Positions 1-12,005 of a DNA stretch of 64,000 bases are shown piece after piece (position 1 is the first letter of the stretch; each line of letters starts with the position of its first letter). The translations under genes were made by a program, and so were the position numbers. The notes beneath the pieces were generated by a model. It was not told the origin of the DNA. It was given only the letters and a program-made list of their open reading frames with translations, and ran no database searches. This DNA comes from Metallyticus violacea (Eukaryota > Arthropoda > Insecta > Mantodea > Metallyticidae). The stretch lies in assembly GCA_030762175.1 (NCBI GenBank), contig JAUJEO010000019.1:5214001-5278000 (forward strand). The letters run 5' to 3'.

Positions 1-130
1 AAACTTCGTTAGAATCACTTTTTTTCCGTTCTTATTTGAGATAACCGGTTCTCTTTCATTATACTAGTTTGATAGCCTCAGACAAGCATATTATGCGCAA
101 AGAATCTCGAAAAGAAAAAAATTTTTTTTC
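1..130 (+). repeat. Partial satellite monomer at left window edge
   Basis: The window opens at consensus position 10, inside the right arm of the inverted repeat, and the first full unit starts at 131. This fragment is a consensus-like class A unit, with AACCGG in place of the usual AACTGG near base 45. The cut is a window boundary and not a biological end. Confidence 0.95.
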
Positions 131-269
131 GAAGTTTGGAAACTTCCTTAGAATCACTTTTTTTCCATTCTTATTTGAGATAACTTGTTCTCTTTCATTA
201 TACTTGTTTGATAGCCTTAGACAAGCATATTATGCGCAAAGAATCTCGAAAAGAAAAAAATTTTTTTTC
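131..269 (+). repeat. Class B monomer (exemplar)
   Basis: This 139-bp unit carries the linked class B states: C at position 17 (CTTCCTTA), A at 37 (CCATTC), T at 56 (AACTTG), T at 75 (TACTTG) and T at 88 (CCTTAG). C17 removes the outermost base pair of the inverted repeat, leaving 7-bp arms, and destroys the TTCG of the CENP-B-like half motif. Class B units recur across the array and often sit directly before or after a class A unit, giving a 278-bp A/B dimer, for example around 10617-11100 and 16029-16530. T75 removes the TAG stop in one frame, so class B units underlie the longest spurious open frames. Confidence 0.9.
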
Positions 270-407
270 GAAGTTTGGAAACTTCGTTATAATCACTTTT
301 TTCCGTTCTTATTTAAGATTACTGGTTCTCTTTCATTATACTAGTTTGATAGCCTCAGACAAGCATATTATGCGCAAAGAATCTCGAAAAGAAAAAAATT
401 TTTTTTC
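270..407 (+). repeat. TAAGATT-class monomer, 138 bp (exemplar)
   Basis: This class has TAAGATTACTGG where class A has TGAGATAACTGG. In this copy it also has TTATAATC in place of TTAGAATC and T6 in place of T7 after CAC, which makes it 138 bp. The T6 deletion and TATAATC state often travel together (for example near 1255, 19730, 30420 and 49040), but TATAATC with T7 also exists (near 21390 and 27230), so the states have been reshuffled between units. Confidence 0.88.
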
Positions 408-1376
408 GAAGTTTGGAAACTTCGTTAGACTCACTTTTTTCCGTTCTTATTTTAGATAACTTGTTCTCTTTCATTATACTAGTTTGATAGCCTTAGACAA
501 GCATATTATGCGCAAAGAATCTCGAAAAGAAAAAATTTTTTTTTCTAAGTTAGGAAACTTCGTTAGAATCACTTTTTTTCCGTTCTTATTTAAGATTACT
601 GGTTCTCTTTCATTATACTAGTTTGATAGCCTCAGACAAGCATATTATGCGCAAAGAATCTCGAAAAGATTAAAATTTTATTTCGAAGTTTGGAAACTTC
701 GTTAGAATCCCTTTTTTCCGTTCTTATTTGAGATAACTGGTTCTCTTTCATTATACTAGTTTGATAGCCTCAGACAAGCATATTATGCGCAAAGAATCTC
801 GAAAAGAAAAAAATTTTTTTTCGAAGTTTGGAAACTTCGTTAGAATCACTTTTTTTCCATTCTTATTTGAGATAACTTGTTCTCTTTCATTATACTAGTT
901 TGATAGCCTTAGACAAGCATATTATGCGCAAAGAATCTCGAAAAGAAAAAAATTTTTTTTCGAAGTTTGGAAACTTCGTTAGAATCACTTTTTTTCCGTT
1001 CTTATTTAAGATTACTGGTTCTGTTTCATTATACTAGTTTGATAGCCTCAGACAAGCATATTATGCGCAAAGAATCTCGAAAAGAAAAAAATTTTTTTTC
1101 GAAGTTTGGAAACTTCCTTAGAATCACTTTTTTTCCATTCTTATTTCAGATAACTTGTTCTCTTTCATTATACTTGTTTGATAGCCTTAGACAAGCATAT
1201 TATGCGCAAAGAATCTCGAAAAGAAAAAAATTTTTTTTCGAAGATTAGAAACTTCGTTATAATCACTTTTTTCCGTTTTTATTTAAGATTACTGGTTCTC
1301 TTTCATTATACTAGTTTGATAGCCTCAGACAAGCATATTATGCGCAAAGAATCTCGAAAAGAAAAAAATTTTTTTT

Positions 1377-2200
1377 CGAAGTTTGGAAACTTCGTTAGAA
1401 TCACTTTTTTTCCGTTCTTATTTAAGATTACTGGTTCTCTTTCATTATACTAGTTTGATAGCCTCAGACAAGCATATTATGCGCAAAGAATCTCGAAAAG
1501 AAAAAAATTTTTTTTCGAAGTTTGGAAACTTCGTTAGAATCACTTTTTTTCCGTTCTTATTTGAGATAACTGGTTCTCTTTCATTATACTAGTTTGATAG
1601 CCTTAGACAAGCATATTATGCGCAAATATTCTCGAAAAGAAAAAAATTTTTTTTCGAAGTTTGGAAACTTCGTTAGAATCACTTTTTTTCCGTTCTTATT
1701 TGAGATAACTGGTTCTCTTTCATTATACTAGTTTGATAGCCTCAGAAAAGCATATTCTGCGCAAAGAATCTAGAAAAGAAAAAAATTTTTTTTCGAAGTT
1801 TCGAAACTTCCTTAGAATCATTTTTTTTCCATTCTTATTTGAGATAACTTGTTCTCTTTCATTATACTAGTTTGATAGCCTTAGACAAGCATATTATGCG
1901 CAAAGAATCTCGAAAAGAAAAAAATTTTTTTTCGAAGTTTGGAAACTTCGTTAGAATCACTTTTTTTCCGTTCTTATTTAAGATTACTGGTTCTCTTTCA
2001 TTATACTAGTTTGATAGCCTCAGACAAGCATATTATGCGCAAAGAATCTCGAAAAGAAAAAAATTTTTTTTCGAAGTTTGGAAACTTCCTTAGAATCACT
2101 TTTTTTACATTCTTATTTGAGATAACTTGTTCTCTTTCATTATACTAGTTTGATAGCCTTAGACAAGCATATTATGCGCAAAGAATCTCGAAAAGAAAAA
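1377..2200 (+). repeat. Six-monomer block, copy 1 of 3
   Basis: A run of about six units recurs at 4016-4839 (offset 2639) and 8735-9558 (offset 4719 from the second copy). Shared private states include CAAATATTCTCG, CATATTCTGCGC, the self-complementary dyad GAAGTTTCGAAACTTC (1795, 4434 and 9153) followed by GAATCATTTTTTTT, and TTTTTACATTC. Copy 1 differs from copies 2 and 3 at the first unit (AACTGG versus AACTTG). Block ends are placed by eye to within about one monomer. Confidence 0.85.
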
Positions 2201-3045
2201 AATTTTTTTTCGAAGTTTGGAAACTTCCTTAGAATCACTTTTTTTCCATTCTTATTTGAGATAACTTGTTCTCTTTCATTATACTAGTTTGATAGCCTTA
2301 GACAAGCATATTATGCGCAAAGAATCTCGAAAAGAAAAAATTTTTTTTTCGAAGTTAGGAAACTTCGTTAGAATCACTTTTTTTCCGTTCTTATTTAAGA
2401 TTACTGGTTCTCTTTCATTATACTAGTTTGATAGCCTCAGACAAGCATATTTTGCGCAAAGAATCTCGAAAAGATTAAAATTTTATTTCGAAGTTTGGAA
2501 ACTTCGTTAGAATCACTTTTTTTCCGTTCTTATTTGAGATAACTGGTTCTCTTTCATTATACTAGTTTGATAGCCTCAGACAAGCATATTATGCGCAAAG
2601 AATCTCGAAAAGAAAAAAATTTTTTTTCGAAGTTTGGAAACTTCGTTAGAATCACTTTTTTTCCGTTCTTATTTGAGATAACTTGTTCTCTTTCATTATA
2701 CTAGTTTGATAGCCTTAGACAAGCATATTATGCGAAAAGAATCACGAAAAGAAAAAAATTTTTTTTCGAAGTTTGGAAACTTCGTTAGAATCACTTTTTT
2801 TCCGTTCTTATTTAAGATTACTGGTTCTCTTTCATTATACTAGTTTGATAGCCTCAGACAAGCATATTATGCGCAAAGAATCTCGAAAAGAAAAAAATTT
2901 TATTTCGAAGTTTGGAAACTACGTTAGAATCACTTTTTTTCCGTTCTTATTTGAGATAACTGGTTCTCTTTCATTATACTATTTTGATAGCCTCAGAAAA
3001 GCATATTATCCGCAAAGAATCTCTAAAAGAAAAAATTTTTTTTTC

Positions 3046-3185
3046 GAAGTTTGGAAACTTCGTTGGAATCACTTTTTTTCCGTTCTTATTTGAGATAACT
3101 GGTTCTCTTTCATTATACTAGTTTGATAGACTCAGAAAAGCATAGGTATGCGCAAAGAATCTCGAAAAGAAAAAAATTTTTTTTC
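3046..3185 (+). repeat. Marker monomer with CATAGGTATG insertion (140 bp)
   Basis: CATATTATGCG is replaced by CATAGGTATGCG, a gain of one base. I find the state 15 times: 3141, 7722, 9941, 18687, 19934, 23825, 30634, 33273, 35495, 38971, 45782, 49252, 51473, 53833 and 56193. Spacings correspond to 33, 16, 63, 9, 28, 49, 19, 16, 25, 49, 25, 16, 17 and 17 monomers. This single marker exposes most of the higher-order structure of the array. It is absent from about 10-18.6 kb and after 56.2 kb. Confidence 0.93.
3058..3074 (+). other. CENP-B-box-like half motif
   Basis: This site reads CTTCGTTGGAATCACTT. The mammalian CENP-B box is YTTCGTTGGAARCGGGA, with essential core nTTCGnnnnAnnCGGGn. The first 11 bases match without a break and 6 of 9 core bases agree, but the GGG is missing. 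The GTTGG form occurs at five places (3058, 7639, 9858, 11108 and 18604). Ordinary class A units have CTTCGTTAGAATCACTT with the same 6 of 9 core bases, and class B units lose TTCG. Binding by a CENP-B-like protein is unlikely without the GGG, so this is a resemblance only. Confidence 0.35.
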
Positions 3186-4904
3186 GAAGTTTGGAAACTT
3201 CGTTAGAATCACTTTTTTTCCATTCTTATCTGAGATAACTGGTTCTCTTTCATTATACTAGTTTGATGGCCTCAGACAAGCATATTATGCGCAAAGAATC
3301 TCGAAAAGAAAAAATTTTTTTTTCGAAGTTTGGAAACTTCGTTAGAATCACTTTTTTTCCATTCTTATTTGAGATAACTTGTTCTCTTTCATTATACTTG
3401 TTTGATAGCCTTAGACAAGCATATTATGCGCAAAGAATCTCGAAAAGAAAAAAATTTTTACGAAGTTTGGAAACTTCGTTAGAATCACTTTTTTTCCGTT
3501 CTTATCTGAGATTACTGGTTCTCTTTCATTATACTAGTTTGATAGCCTCAGACAAGCATATTATGCGCAAAGAATCTCGAAAAGATTAAAATTTTATTTC
3601 GAAGTTTGGAAACTTCGTTAGAATCACTTTTTTTCCGTTCTTATTTGAGATAACTGGTTCTCTTTCATTATACTAGTTTGATAGCCTCAGACAAGCATAT
3701 TATGCGCAAAGAATCTCGAAAAAAAAAATTTTTTTTTCCAAGTTTGGAAACTTCCTTAGAATCACTTTTTTTCCATTCTTATTTGAGATAACTTGTTCTC
3801 TTTCATTATACTAGTTTGATAGCCTTAGACAAGCATATTATGCGCAAAGAATCTCGAAAAGAAAAAAATTTTTTTTCGAAGTTTGGAAACTTCGTTAGAA
3901 TCACTTTTTTTCCGTTCTTATTTAAGATTACTGGTTCTGTTTCATTATACTAGTTTGATAGCCTCAGACAAGCATATTATGCGCAAAGAATCTCGAAAAG
4001 AAAAAAATTTTTTTTCGAAGTTTGGAAACTTCGTTAGAATCACTTTTTTTCCGTTCTTATTTAAGATTACTGGTTCTCTTTCATTATACTAGTTTGATAG
4101 CCTCAGACAAGCATATTATGCGCAAAGAATCTCGAAAAGAAAAAAATTTTTTTTCGAAGTTTGGAAACTTCGTTAGAATCACTTTTTTTCCGTTCTTATT
4201 TGAGATAACTTGTTCTCTTTCATTATACTAGTTTGATAGCCTTAGACAAGCATATTATGCGCAAATATTCTCGAAAAGAAAAAAATTTTTTTTCGAAGTT
4301 TGGAAACTTCGTTAGAATCACTTTTTTTCCGTTCTTATTTGAGATAACTGGTTCTCTTTCATTATACTAGTTTGATAGCCTCAGAAAAGCATATTCTGCG
4401 CAAAGAATCTAGAAAAGAAAAAAATTTTTTTTCGAAGTTTCGAAACTTCCTTAGAATCATTTTTTTTCCATTCTTATTTGAGATAACTTGTTCTCTTTCA
4501 TTATACTAGTTTGATAGCCTTAGACAAGCATATTATGCGCAAAGAATCTCGAAAAGAAAAAAATTTTTTTTCGAAGTTTGGAAACTTCGTTAGAATCACT
4601 TTTTTTCCGTTCTTATTTAAGATTACTGGTTCTCTTTCATTATACTAGTTTGATAGCCTCAGACAAGCATATTATGCGCAAAGAATCTCGAAAAGAAAAA
4701 AATTTTTTTTCGAAGTTTGGAAACTTCCTTAGAATCACTTTTTTTACATTCTTATTTGAGATAACTTGTTCTCTTTCATTATACTAGTTTGATAGCCTTA
4801 GACAAGCATATTATGCGCAAAGAATCTCGAAAAGAAAAATTTTTTTTCGAAGTTTGGAAACTTCCTTAGAATCACTTTTTTTCCGTTCTTATTTGAGATA
4901 ACTG

Positions 4905-7404
4905 GTTCTCTTTCATTATACTAGTTTGATAGCCTCAGACAAGCATATTATGCGCAAAGAATCTCGAAAAGAAAAAAATTTTTTTTCGAAGTTTGGAAAC
5001 TTCGTTAGAATCACTTTTTTTCCGTTCTTATTTGAGATAACTTGTTCTCTTTCATTATACTAGTTTGATAGCCTTAGACAAGCATATTATGCGAAAAGAA
5101 TCACGAAAAGAAAAAAATTTTTTTTCGAAGTTTGGAAACTTCGTTAGAATCACTTTTTTTCGTTCTTATTTAAGATTACTGGTTCTCTTTCATTATACTA
5201 GTTTGATAGCCTCAGACAAGCATATTATGCGCAAAGAATCTCGAAAAGAAAAAAATTTTATTTCGAAGTTTGGAAACTTCGTTAGAATCACTTTTTTTCC
5301 GTTCTTATTTAAGATTACTGGTTCTCTTTCATTATACTAGTTTGATAGCCTCAGACAAGCATATTATGCGCAAAGAATCTCGAAAAGAAAAAAATTTTTT
5401 TTCGAAGTTTGGAAACTTCCTTAGAATCACTTTTTTTACATTCTTATTTGAGATAACTTGTTCTCTTTCATTATACTAGTTTGATAGCCTTAGACAAGCA
5501 TATTATGCGCAAAGAATCTCGAAAAGAAAAAAATTTTTTTTCGAAGTTTGGAAACTTCCTTAGAATCACTTTTTTTCCATTCTTATTTGAGATAACTTGT
5601 TCTCTTTCATTATACTAGTTTGATAGCCTTAGACAAGCATATTATGCGCAAAGAATCTCGAAAAGAAAAAATTTTTTTTTCGAAGTTAGGAAACTTCGTT
5701 AGAATCACTTTTTTTCCGTTCTTATTTAAGATTACTGGTTCTCTTTCATTATACTAGTTTGATAGCCTCAGACAAGCATATTTTGCGCAAAGAATCTCGA
5801 AAAGATTAAAATTTTATTTCGAAGTTTGGAAACTTCGTTAGAATCACTTTTTTTCCGTTCTTATTTGAGATAACTGGTTCTCTTTCATTATACTAGTTTG
5901 ATAGCCTCAGACAAGCATATTATGCGCAAAGAATCTCGAAAAGAAAAAAATTTTTTTTCGAAGTTTGGAAACTTCGTTAGAATCACTTTTTTTCCGTTCT
6001 TATTTGAGATAACTTGTTCTCTTTCATTATACTAGTTTGATAGCCTTAGACAAGCATATTATGCGAAAAGAATCACGAAAAGAAAAAAATTTTTTTTCGA
6101 AGTTTGGAAACTTCGTTAGAATCACTTTTTTTCCGTTCTTATTTAAGATTACTGGTTCTCTTTCATTATACTAGTTTGATAGCCTCAGACAAGCATATTA
6201 TGCGCAAAGAATCTCGAAAAGAAAAAAATTTTTTTTCGAAGTTTGGAAACTTCGTTAGAATCACTTTTTTTCCGTTCTTATTTGAGATAACTTGTTCTCT
6301 TTCATTATACTAGTTTGATAGCCTTAGACAAGCATATTATGCGAAAAGAATCACGAAAAGAAAAAAATTTTTTTTCGAAGTTTGGAAACTTCGTTAGAAT
6401 CACTTTTTTTCGTTCTTATTTAAGATTACTGGTTCTCTTTCATTATACTAGTTTGATAGCCTCAGACAAGCATATTATGCGCAAAGAATCTCGAAAAGAA
6501 AAAAATTTTATTTCGAAGTTTGGAAACTTCGTTAGAATCACTTTTTTTCCGTTCTTATTTAAGATTACTGGTTCTCTTTCATTATACTAGTTTGATAGCC
6601 TCAGACAAGCATATTATGCGCAAAGAATCTCGAAAAGAAAAAAATTTTTTTTCGAAGTTTGGAAACTTCCTTAGAATCACTTTTTTTACATTCTTATTTG
6701 AGATAACTTGTTCTCTTTCATTATACTAGTTTGATAGCCTTAGACAAGCATATTATGCGCAAAGAATCTCGAAAAGAAAAAAATTTTTTTTCGAAGTTTG
6801 GAAACTTCCTTAGAATCACTTTTTTTCCATTCTTATTTGAGATAACTTGTTCTCTTTCATTATACTAGTTTGATAGCCTTAGACAAGCATATTATGCGCA
6901 AAGAATCTCGAAAAGAAAAAATTTTTTTTTCGAAGTTAGGAAACTTCGTTAGAATCACTTTTTTTCCGTTCTTATTTAAGATTACTGGTTCTCTTTCATT
7001 ATACTAGTTTGATAGCCTCAGACAAGCATATTTTGCGCAAAGAATCTCGAAAAGATTAAAATTTTATTTCGAAGTTTGGAAACTTCGTTAGAATCACTTT
7101 TTTTCCGTTCTTATTTGAGATAACTGGTTCTCTTTCATTATACTAGTTTGATAGCCTCAGACAAGCATATTATGCGCAAAGAATCTCGAAAAGAAAAAAA
7201 TTTTTTTTCGAAGTTTGGAAACTTCGTTAGAATCACTTTTTTTCCGTTCTTATTTGAGATAACTTGTTCTCTTTCATTATACTAGTTTGATAGCCTTAGA
7301 CAAGCATATTATGCGAAAAGAATCACGAAAAGAAAAAAATTTTTTTTCGAAGTTTGGAAACTTCGTTAGAATCACTTTTTTTCCGTTCTTATTTAAGATT
7401 ACTG
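4905..7404 (+). repeat. Tandem duplication of a 9-monomer unit (1250 bp x 2)
   Basis: Two adjacent copies, about 4905-6154 and 6155-7404, are offset by 1250 bp (9 x 139 minus 1). Shared markers are GCGAAAAGAATCACG (5090 to 6340 and 6062 to 7312), a T7 deletion giving CTTTTTTTCGTTC (near 5160 and 6410), AAAATTTTATTT (5256 and 6506) and CATATTTTGCGC (5782 and 7032). Few or no differences are visible between the copies, which suggests a recent event. The breakpoint lies near 4893-4910, inside a monomer. Confidence 0.88.
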
Positions 7405-9984
7405 GTTCTCTTTCATTATACTAGTTTGATAGCCTCAGACAAGCATATTATGCGCAAAGAATCTCGAAAAGAAAAAAATTTTATTTCGAAGTTTGGAAAC
7501 TACGTTAGAATCACTTTTTTTCCGTTCTTATTTGAGATAACTGGTTCTCTTTCATTATACTATTTTGATAGCCTCAGAAAAGCATATTATCCGCAAAGAA
7601 TCTCTAAAAGAAAAAATTTTTTTTTCGAAGTTTGGAAACTTCGTTGGAATCACTTTTTTTCCGTTCTTATTTGAGATAACTGGTTCTCTTTCATTATACT
7701 AGTTTGATAGACTCAGAAAAGCATAGGTATGCGCAAAGAATCTCGAAAAGAAAAAAATTTTTTTTCGAAGTTTGGAAACTTCGTTAGAATCACTTTTTTT
7801 CCATTCTTATCTGAGATAACTGGTTCTCTTTCATTATACTAGTTTGATGGCCTCAGACAAGCATATTATGCGCAAAGAATCTCGAAAAGAAAAAATTTTT
7901 TTTTCGAAGTTTGGAAACTTCGTTAGAATCACTTTTTTTCCATTCTTATTTGAGATAACTTGTTCTCTTTCATTATACTTGTTTGATAGCCTTAGACAAG
8001 CATATTATGCGCAAAGAATCTCGAAAAGAAAAAAATTTTTACGAAGTTTGGAAACTTCGTTAGAATCACTTTTTTTCCGTTCTTATCTGAGATTACTGGT
8101 TCTCTTTCATTATACTAGTTTGATAGCCTCAGACAAGCATATTATGCGCAAAGAATCTCGAAAAGATTAAAATTTTATTTCGAAGTTTGGAAACTTCGTT
8201 AGAATCACTTTTTTTCCGTTCTTATTTGAGATAACTGGTTCTCTTTCATTATACTAGTTTGATAGCCTCAGACAAGCATATTATGCGCAAAGAATCTCGA
8301 AAAAAAAAATTTTTTTTTCCAAGTTTGGAAACTTCCTTAGAATCACTTTTTTTCCATTCTTATTTGAGATAACTTGTTCTCTTTCATTATACTAGTTTGA
8401 TAGCCTTAGACAAGCATATTATGCGCAAAGAATCTCGAAAAGAAAAAAATTTTTTTTCGAAGTTTGGAAACTTCCTTAGAATCACTTTTTTTCCATTCTT
8501 ATTTGAGATAACTTGTTCTCTTTCATTATACTTGTTTGATAGCCTTAGACAAGCATATTATGCGCAAAGAATCTCGAAAAGAAAAAAATTTTTTTTCGAA
8601 GATTGGAAACTTCGTTATAATCACTTTTTTCCGTTTTTATTTAAGATTACTGGTTCTCTTTCATTATACTAGTTTGATAGCCTCAGACAAGCATATTATG
8701 CGCAAAGAATCTCGAAAAGAAAAAAATTTTTTTTCGAAGTTTGGAAACTTCGTTAGAATCACTTTTTTTCCGTTCTTATTTAAGATTACTGGTTCTCTTT
8801 CATTATACTAGTTTGATAGCCTCAGACAAGCATATTATGCGCAAAGAATCTCGAAAAGAAAAAAATTTTTTTTCGAAGTTTGGAAACTTCGTTAGAATCA
8901 CTTTTTTTCCGTTCTTATTTGAGATAACTTGTTCTCTTTCATTATACTAGTTTGATAGCCTTAGACAAGCATATTATGCGCAAATATTCTCGAAAAGAAA
9001 AAAATTTTTTTTCGAAGTTTGGAAACTTCGTTAGAATCACTTTTTTTCCGTTCTTATTTGAGATAACTGGTTCTCTTTCATTATACTAGTTTGATAGCCT
9101 CAGAAAAGCATATTCTGCGCAAAGAATCTAGAAAAGAAAAAAATTTTTTTTCGAAGTTTCGAAACTTCCTTAGAATCATTTTTTTTCCATTCTTATTTGA
9201 GATAACTTGTTCTCTTTCATTATACTAGTTTGATAGCCTTAGACAAGCATATTATGCGCAAAGAATCTCGAAAAGAAAAAAATTTTTTTTCGAAGTTTGG
9301 AAACTTCGTTAGAATCACTTTTTTTCCGTTCTTATTTAAGATTACTGGTTCTCTTTCATTATACTAGTTTGATAGCCTCAGACAAGCATATTATGCGCAA
9401 AGAATCTCGAAAAGAAAAAAATTTTTTTTCGAAGTTTGGAAACTTCCTTAGAATCTCTTTTTTTACATTCTTATTTGAGATAACTTGTTCTCTTTCATTA
9501 TACTAGTTTGATAGCCTTAGACAAGCATATTATGCGCAAAGAATCTCGAAAAGAAAAATTTTTTTTCGAAGTTTGGAAACTTCCTTAGAATCACTTTTTT
9601 TCCGTTCTTATTTGAGATAACTGGTTCTCTTTCATTATACTAGTTTGATAGCCTCAGACAAGCATATTATGCGCAAAGAATCTCGAAAAGAAAAAAATTT
9701 TTTTTCGAAGTTTGGAAACTTCGTTAGAATCACTTTTTTTCCGTTCTTATTTGAAATAACTGGTTCTCTTTCATTATACTATTTTGATAGCCTCAGAAAA
9801 GCATATTATCCGCAAAGAATCTCTAAAAGAAAAAATTTTTTTTTCGAAGTTTGGAAACTTCGTTGGAATCACTTTTTTTCCGTTCTTATTTGAGATAACT
9901 GGTTCTCTTTCATTATACTAGTTTGATAGCCTCAGAAAAGCATAGGTATGCGCAAAGAATCTCGAAAAGAAAAAAATTTTTTTT

Positions 9985-12005
9985 CGAAGTTTGGAAACTT
10001 CGTTAGAATCACTTTTTTTCCATTCTTATCTGAGATAACTGGTTCTCTTTCATTATACTAGTTTGATAGCCTCAGACAAGCATATTATGCGCAAAGAATC
10101 TCGAAAAGAAAAAAATTTTTTTTCGAAGTTTGGAAACTTCGTTAGAATCACTTTTTTTCCATTCTTATTTGAGATAACTTGTTCTCTTTCATTATACTTG
10201 TTTGATAGCCTTAGACAAGCATATTATGCGCAAAGAATCTCGAAAAGAAAAAAATTTTTACGAAGTTTGGAAACTTCGTTAGAATCACTTTTTTTCCGTT
10301 CTTATCTGAGATAACTGGTTCTCTTTCATTATACTAGTTTGATAGCCTTAGACAAGCATATTATGCGCAAAGAATCTCGAAAAGAAAAAAATTTTTTTTC
10401 GAAGTTTGGAAACTTCGTTAGAATCACTTTTTTTCCGTTCTTATTTGAGATAACTGGTTCTCTTTCATTATACTAGTTTGATAGTCTCAGAAAAGCATAT
10501 TATGCGCAAAGAATCTAGAAAAGAAAAAAATTTTTTTTCGAAGATTGGAAACCTCGTTAGAATCACTTTTTTTCCGTTCTTATTTGAGATAACTGGTTCT
10601 CTTTCATTATACTAGTTTGATAGCCTCAGACAAGCATATTATGCGCAAAGAATCTCGAAAAGAAAAAAATTTTTTTTCGAAGTTTGGAAACTTCCTTAGA
10701 ATCACTTTTTTTCCATTCTTATTTGAGATAACTTGTTCTCTTTCATTATACTTGTTTGATAGCCTTAGACAAGCATATTATGCGCAAAGAATCTCGAAAA
10801 GAAAAAAATTTTTTTTCGAAGTTTGGAAACTTCGTTAGAATCACTTTTTTTCCGTTCTTATTTGAGATAACTAGTTCTATTTCATTATACTAGTTTGATA
10901 GCCTCAGACAAGCATATTATGCGCAAAGAATCTCGAAAAGAAAAAAAATTTTTTTCGAAGTTTGGAAACTTCCTTAGAATCACTTTTTTTCCATTCTTAT
11001 TTGAGATAACTTGTTCTCTTTCATTATACTTGTTTGATAGCCTTAGACAAGCATATTATGCGCAAAGAATCTCGAAAAGAAAAAAATTTTTTTTCGAAGT
11101 TTGGAAACTTCGTTGGAATCACTTTTTTTCCGTTCTTATTTGAGATAACTTGTTCTCTTTCATTATACTAGTTTGATAGCCTTAGACAAGCATATTATGC
11201 GCAAAGAATCTCGAAAAGAAAAAAATTTTTTTCGAAGTTTGGAAACTTCGTTAGAATCACTTTTTTTCCGTTCGTATTTGAGATAACTGGTTCTCTTTCA
11301 TTATACCTAGTTTGATAGTCTCAGAAAAGCATATTATGCGCAAAGAATCTAGAAAAGAAAAAAATTTTTTTTCGAAGATTGGAAACCTCGTTAGAATCAC
11401 TTTTTTTCCGTTCTTATTTGAGATAACTGGTTCTCTTTCATTATACTAGTTTGATAGCCTCAGACAAGCATATTATGCGCAAAGAATCTGGAAAAGAAAA
11501 AAATTTTTTTTCGAAGTTTGGAACTTCCTTAGAATCACTTTTTTTCCATTCTTATTTGAGATAACTTGTTCTCTTTCATTATACTAGTTTGATAGCCTTA
11601 GACAAGCATATTATGCGCAAATATTCTCGAAAAGAAAAAAATTTTTTTTCGAAGTTTGGAAACTTCGTTAGAATCACTTTTTTTCCGTTCTTATTTGAGA
11701 TAACTGGTTCTCTTTCATTATACTAGTTTGATAGCCTCAGAAAAGCATATTATGCGCAAAGAATCTAGAAAAGAAAAAAATTTTTTTTCGAAGATTGGAA
11801 ACCTCGTTAGAATCACTTTTTTTCCGTTCTTATTTGAGATAACTGGTTCTCTTTCATTATACTAGTTTGATAGCCTCAGACAAGCATATTATGCGCAAAT
11901 AATCTGGAAAAGAAAAAAATTTTTTTTCGAAGTTTGCAAACTTCCTTAGAATCACTTTTTTTCCATTCTTATTTGAGATAACTTGTTCTCTTTCATTATA
12001 CTAGT
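9985..12005 (+). repeat. Partial higher-order unit related to the 17-mers
   Basis: This stretch matches 13037-15057 at an offset of about 3052 bp. Shared states are TTTTTACGAAG, GATAGTCTCAGAAAAGC, the broken dyad, AACTAGTTCTATTTC, a T7 tract deletion, GTTCGTATTTGAG, TATACCTAG and the 2-bp dyad deletion TTTGGAACTTCC. It lacks the TCTGAG/CTTGTT pair that begins the neighbouring unit. Confidence 0.82.
10540..10678 (+). repeat. Broken-dyad monomer (exemplar)
   Basis: This recurrent class reads GAAGATTGGAAACCTC at its start. T5 to A and T14 to C create two mismatches in the 7-bp stem. It is usually preceded by a unit ending in TCTAGAAAAG with AGAAAAGC (C92 to A, C117 to A), as here. It appears once or a few times per higher-order repeat, for example near 12620, 16790, 23035, 33870, 48465 and 54435. 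A5 occurs without C14 near 1245 and 8600, so A5 probably arose first. Confidence 0.9.

Larger units (their letters stand above)
1930..3876 (+). repeat. Duplicated ~1.95-kb block, copy at 6511-8457
   Basis: About 14 units recur at an offset of 4581 bp (33 monomers). Shared rare states include CATATTTTGCGC (2451 and 7032), the ATTAAAATTTTATTT tract (2473 and 7054), GCGAAAAGAATCACG (2731 and 7312), GGAAACTACG, CATATTATCCGC, CATAGGTATG (3141 and 7722), a GATGGCC unit, the shortened tract ending TTTTTACG, and TTTCCAAG (3738 and 8319). Just after the shared end, the right copy carries one more monomer than the left, which shifts the offset from 4581 to 4719. Confidence 0.87.

Noticed and set aside
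2451..2462. C/EBP-like palindrome TTGCGCAA in the CATATTTTGCGC variant
   Set aside because: It comes from a single base change in a few copies (2451, 5782 and 7032), and most units read ATGCGCAA. There is no context to support a regulatory role.
3058..3074. A genuine CENP-B box
   Set aside because: The GGG of the essential core is missing in every unit inspected, so I report a half-motif resemblance only.
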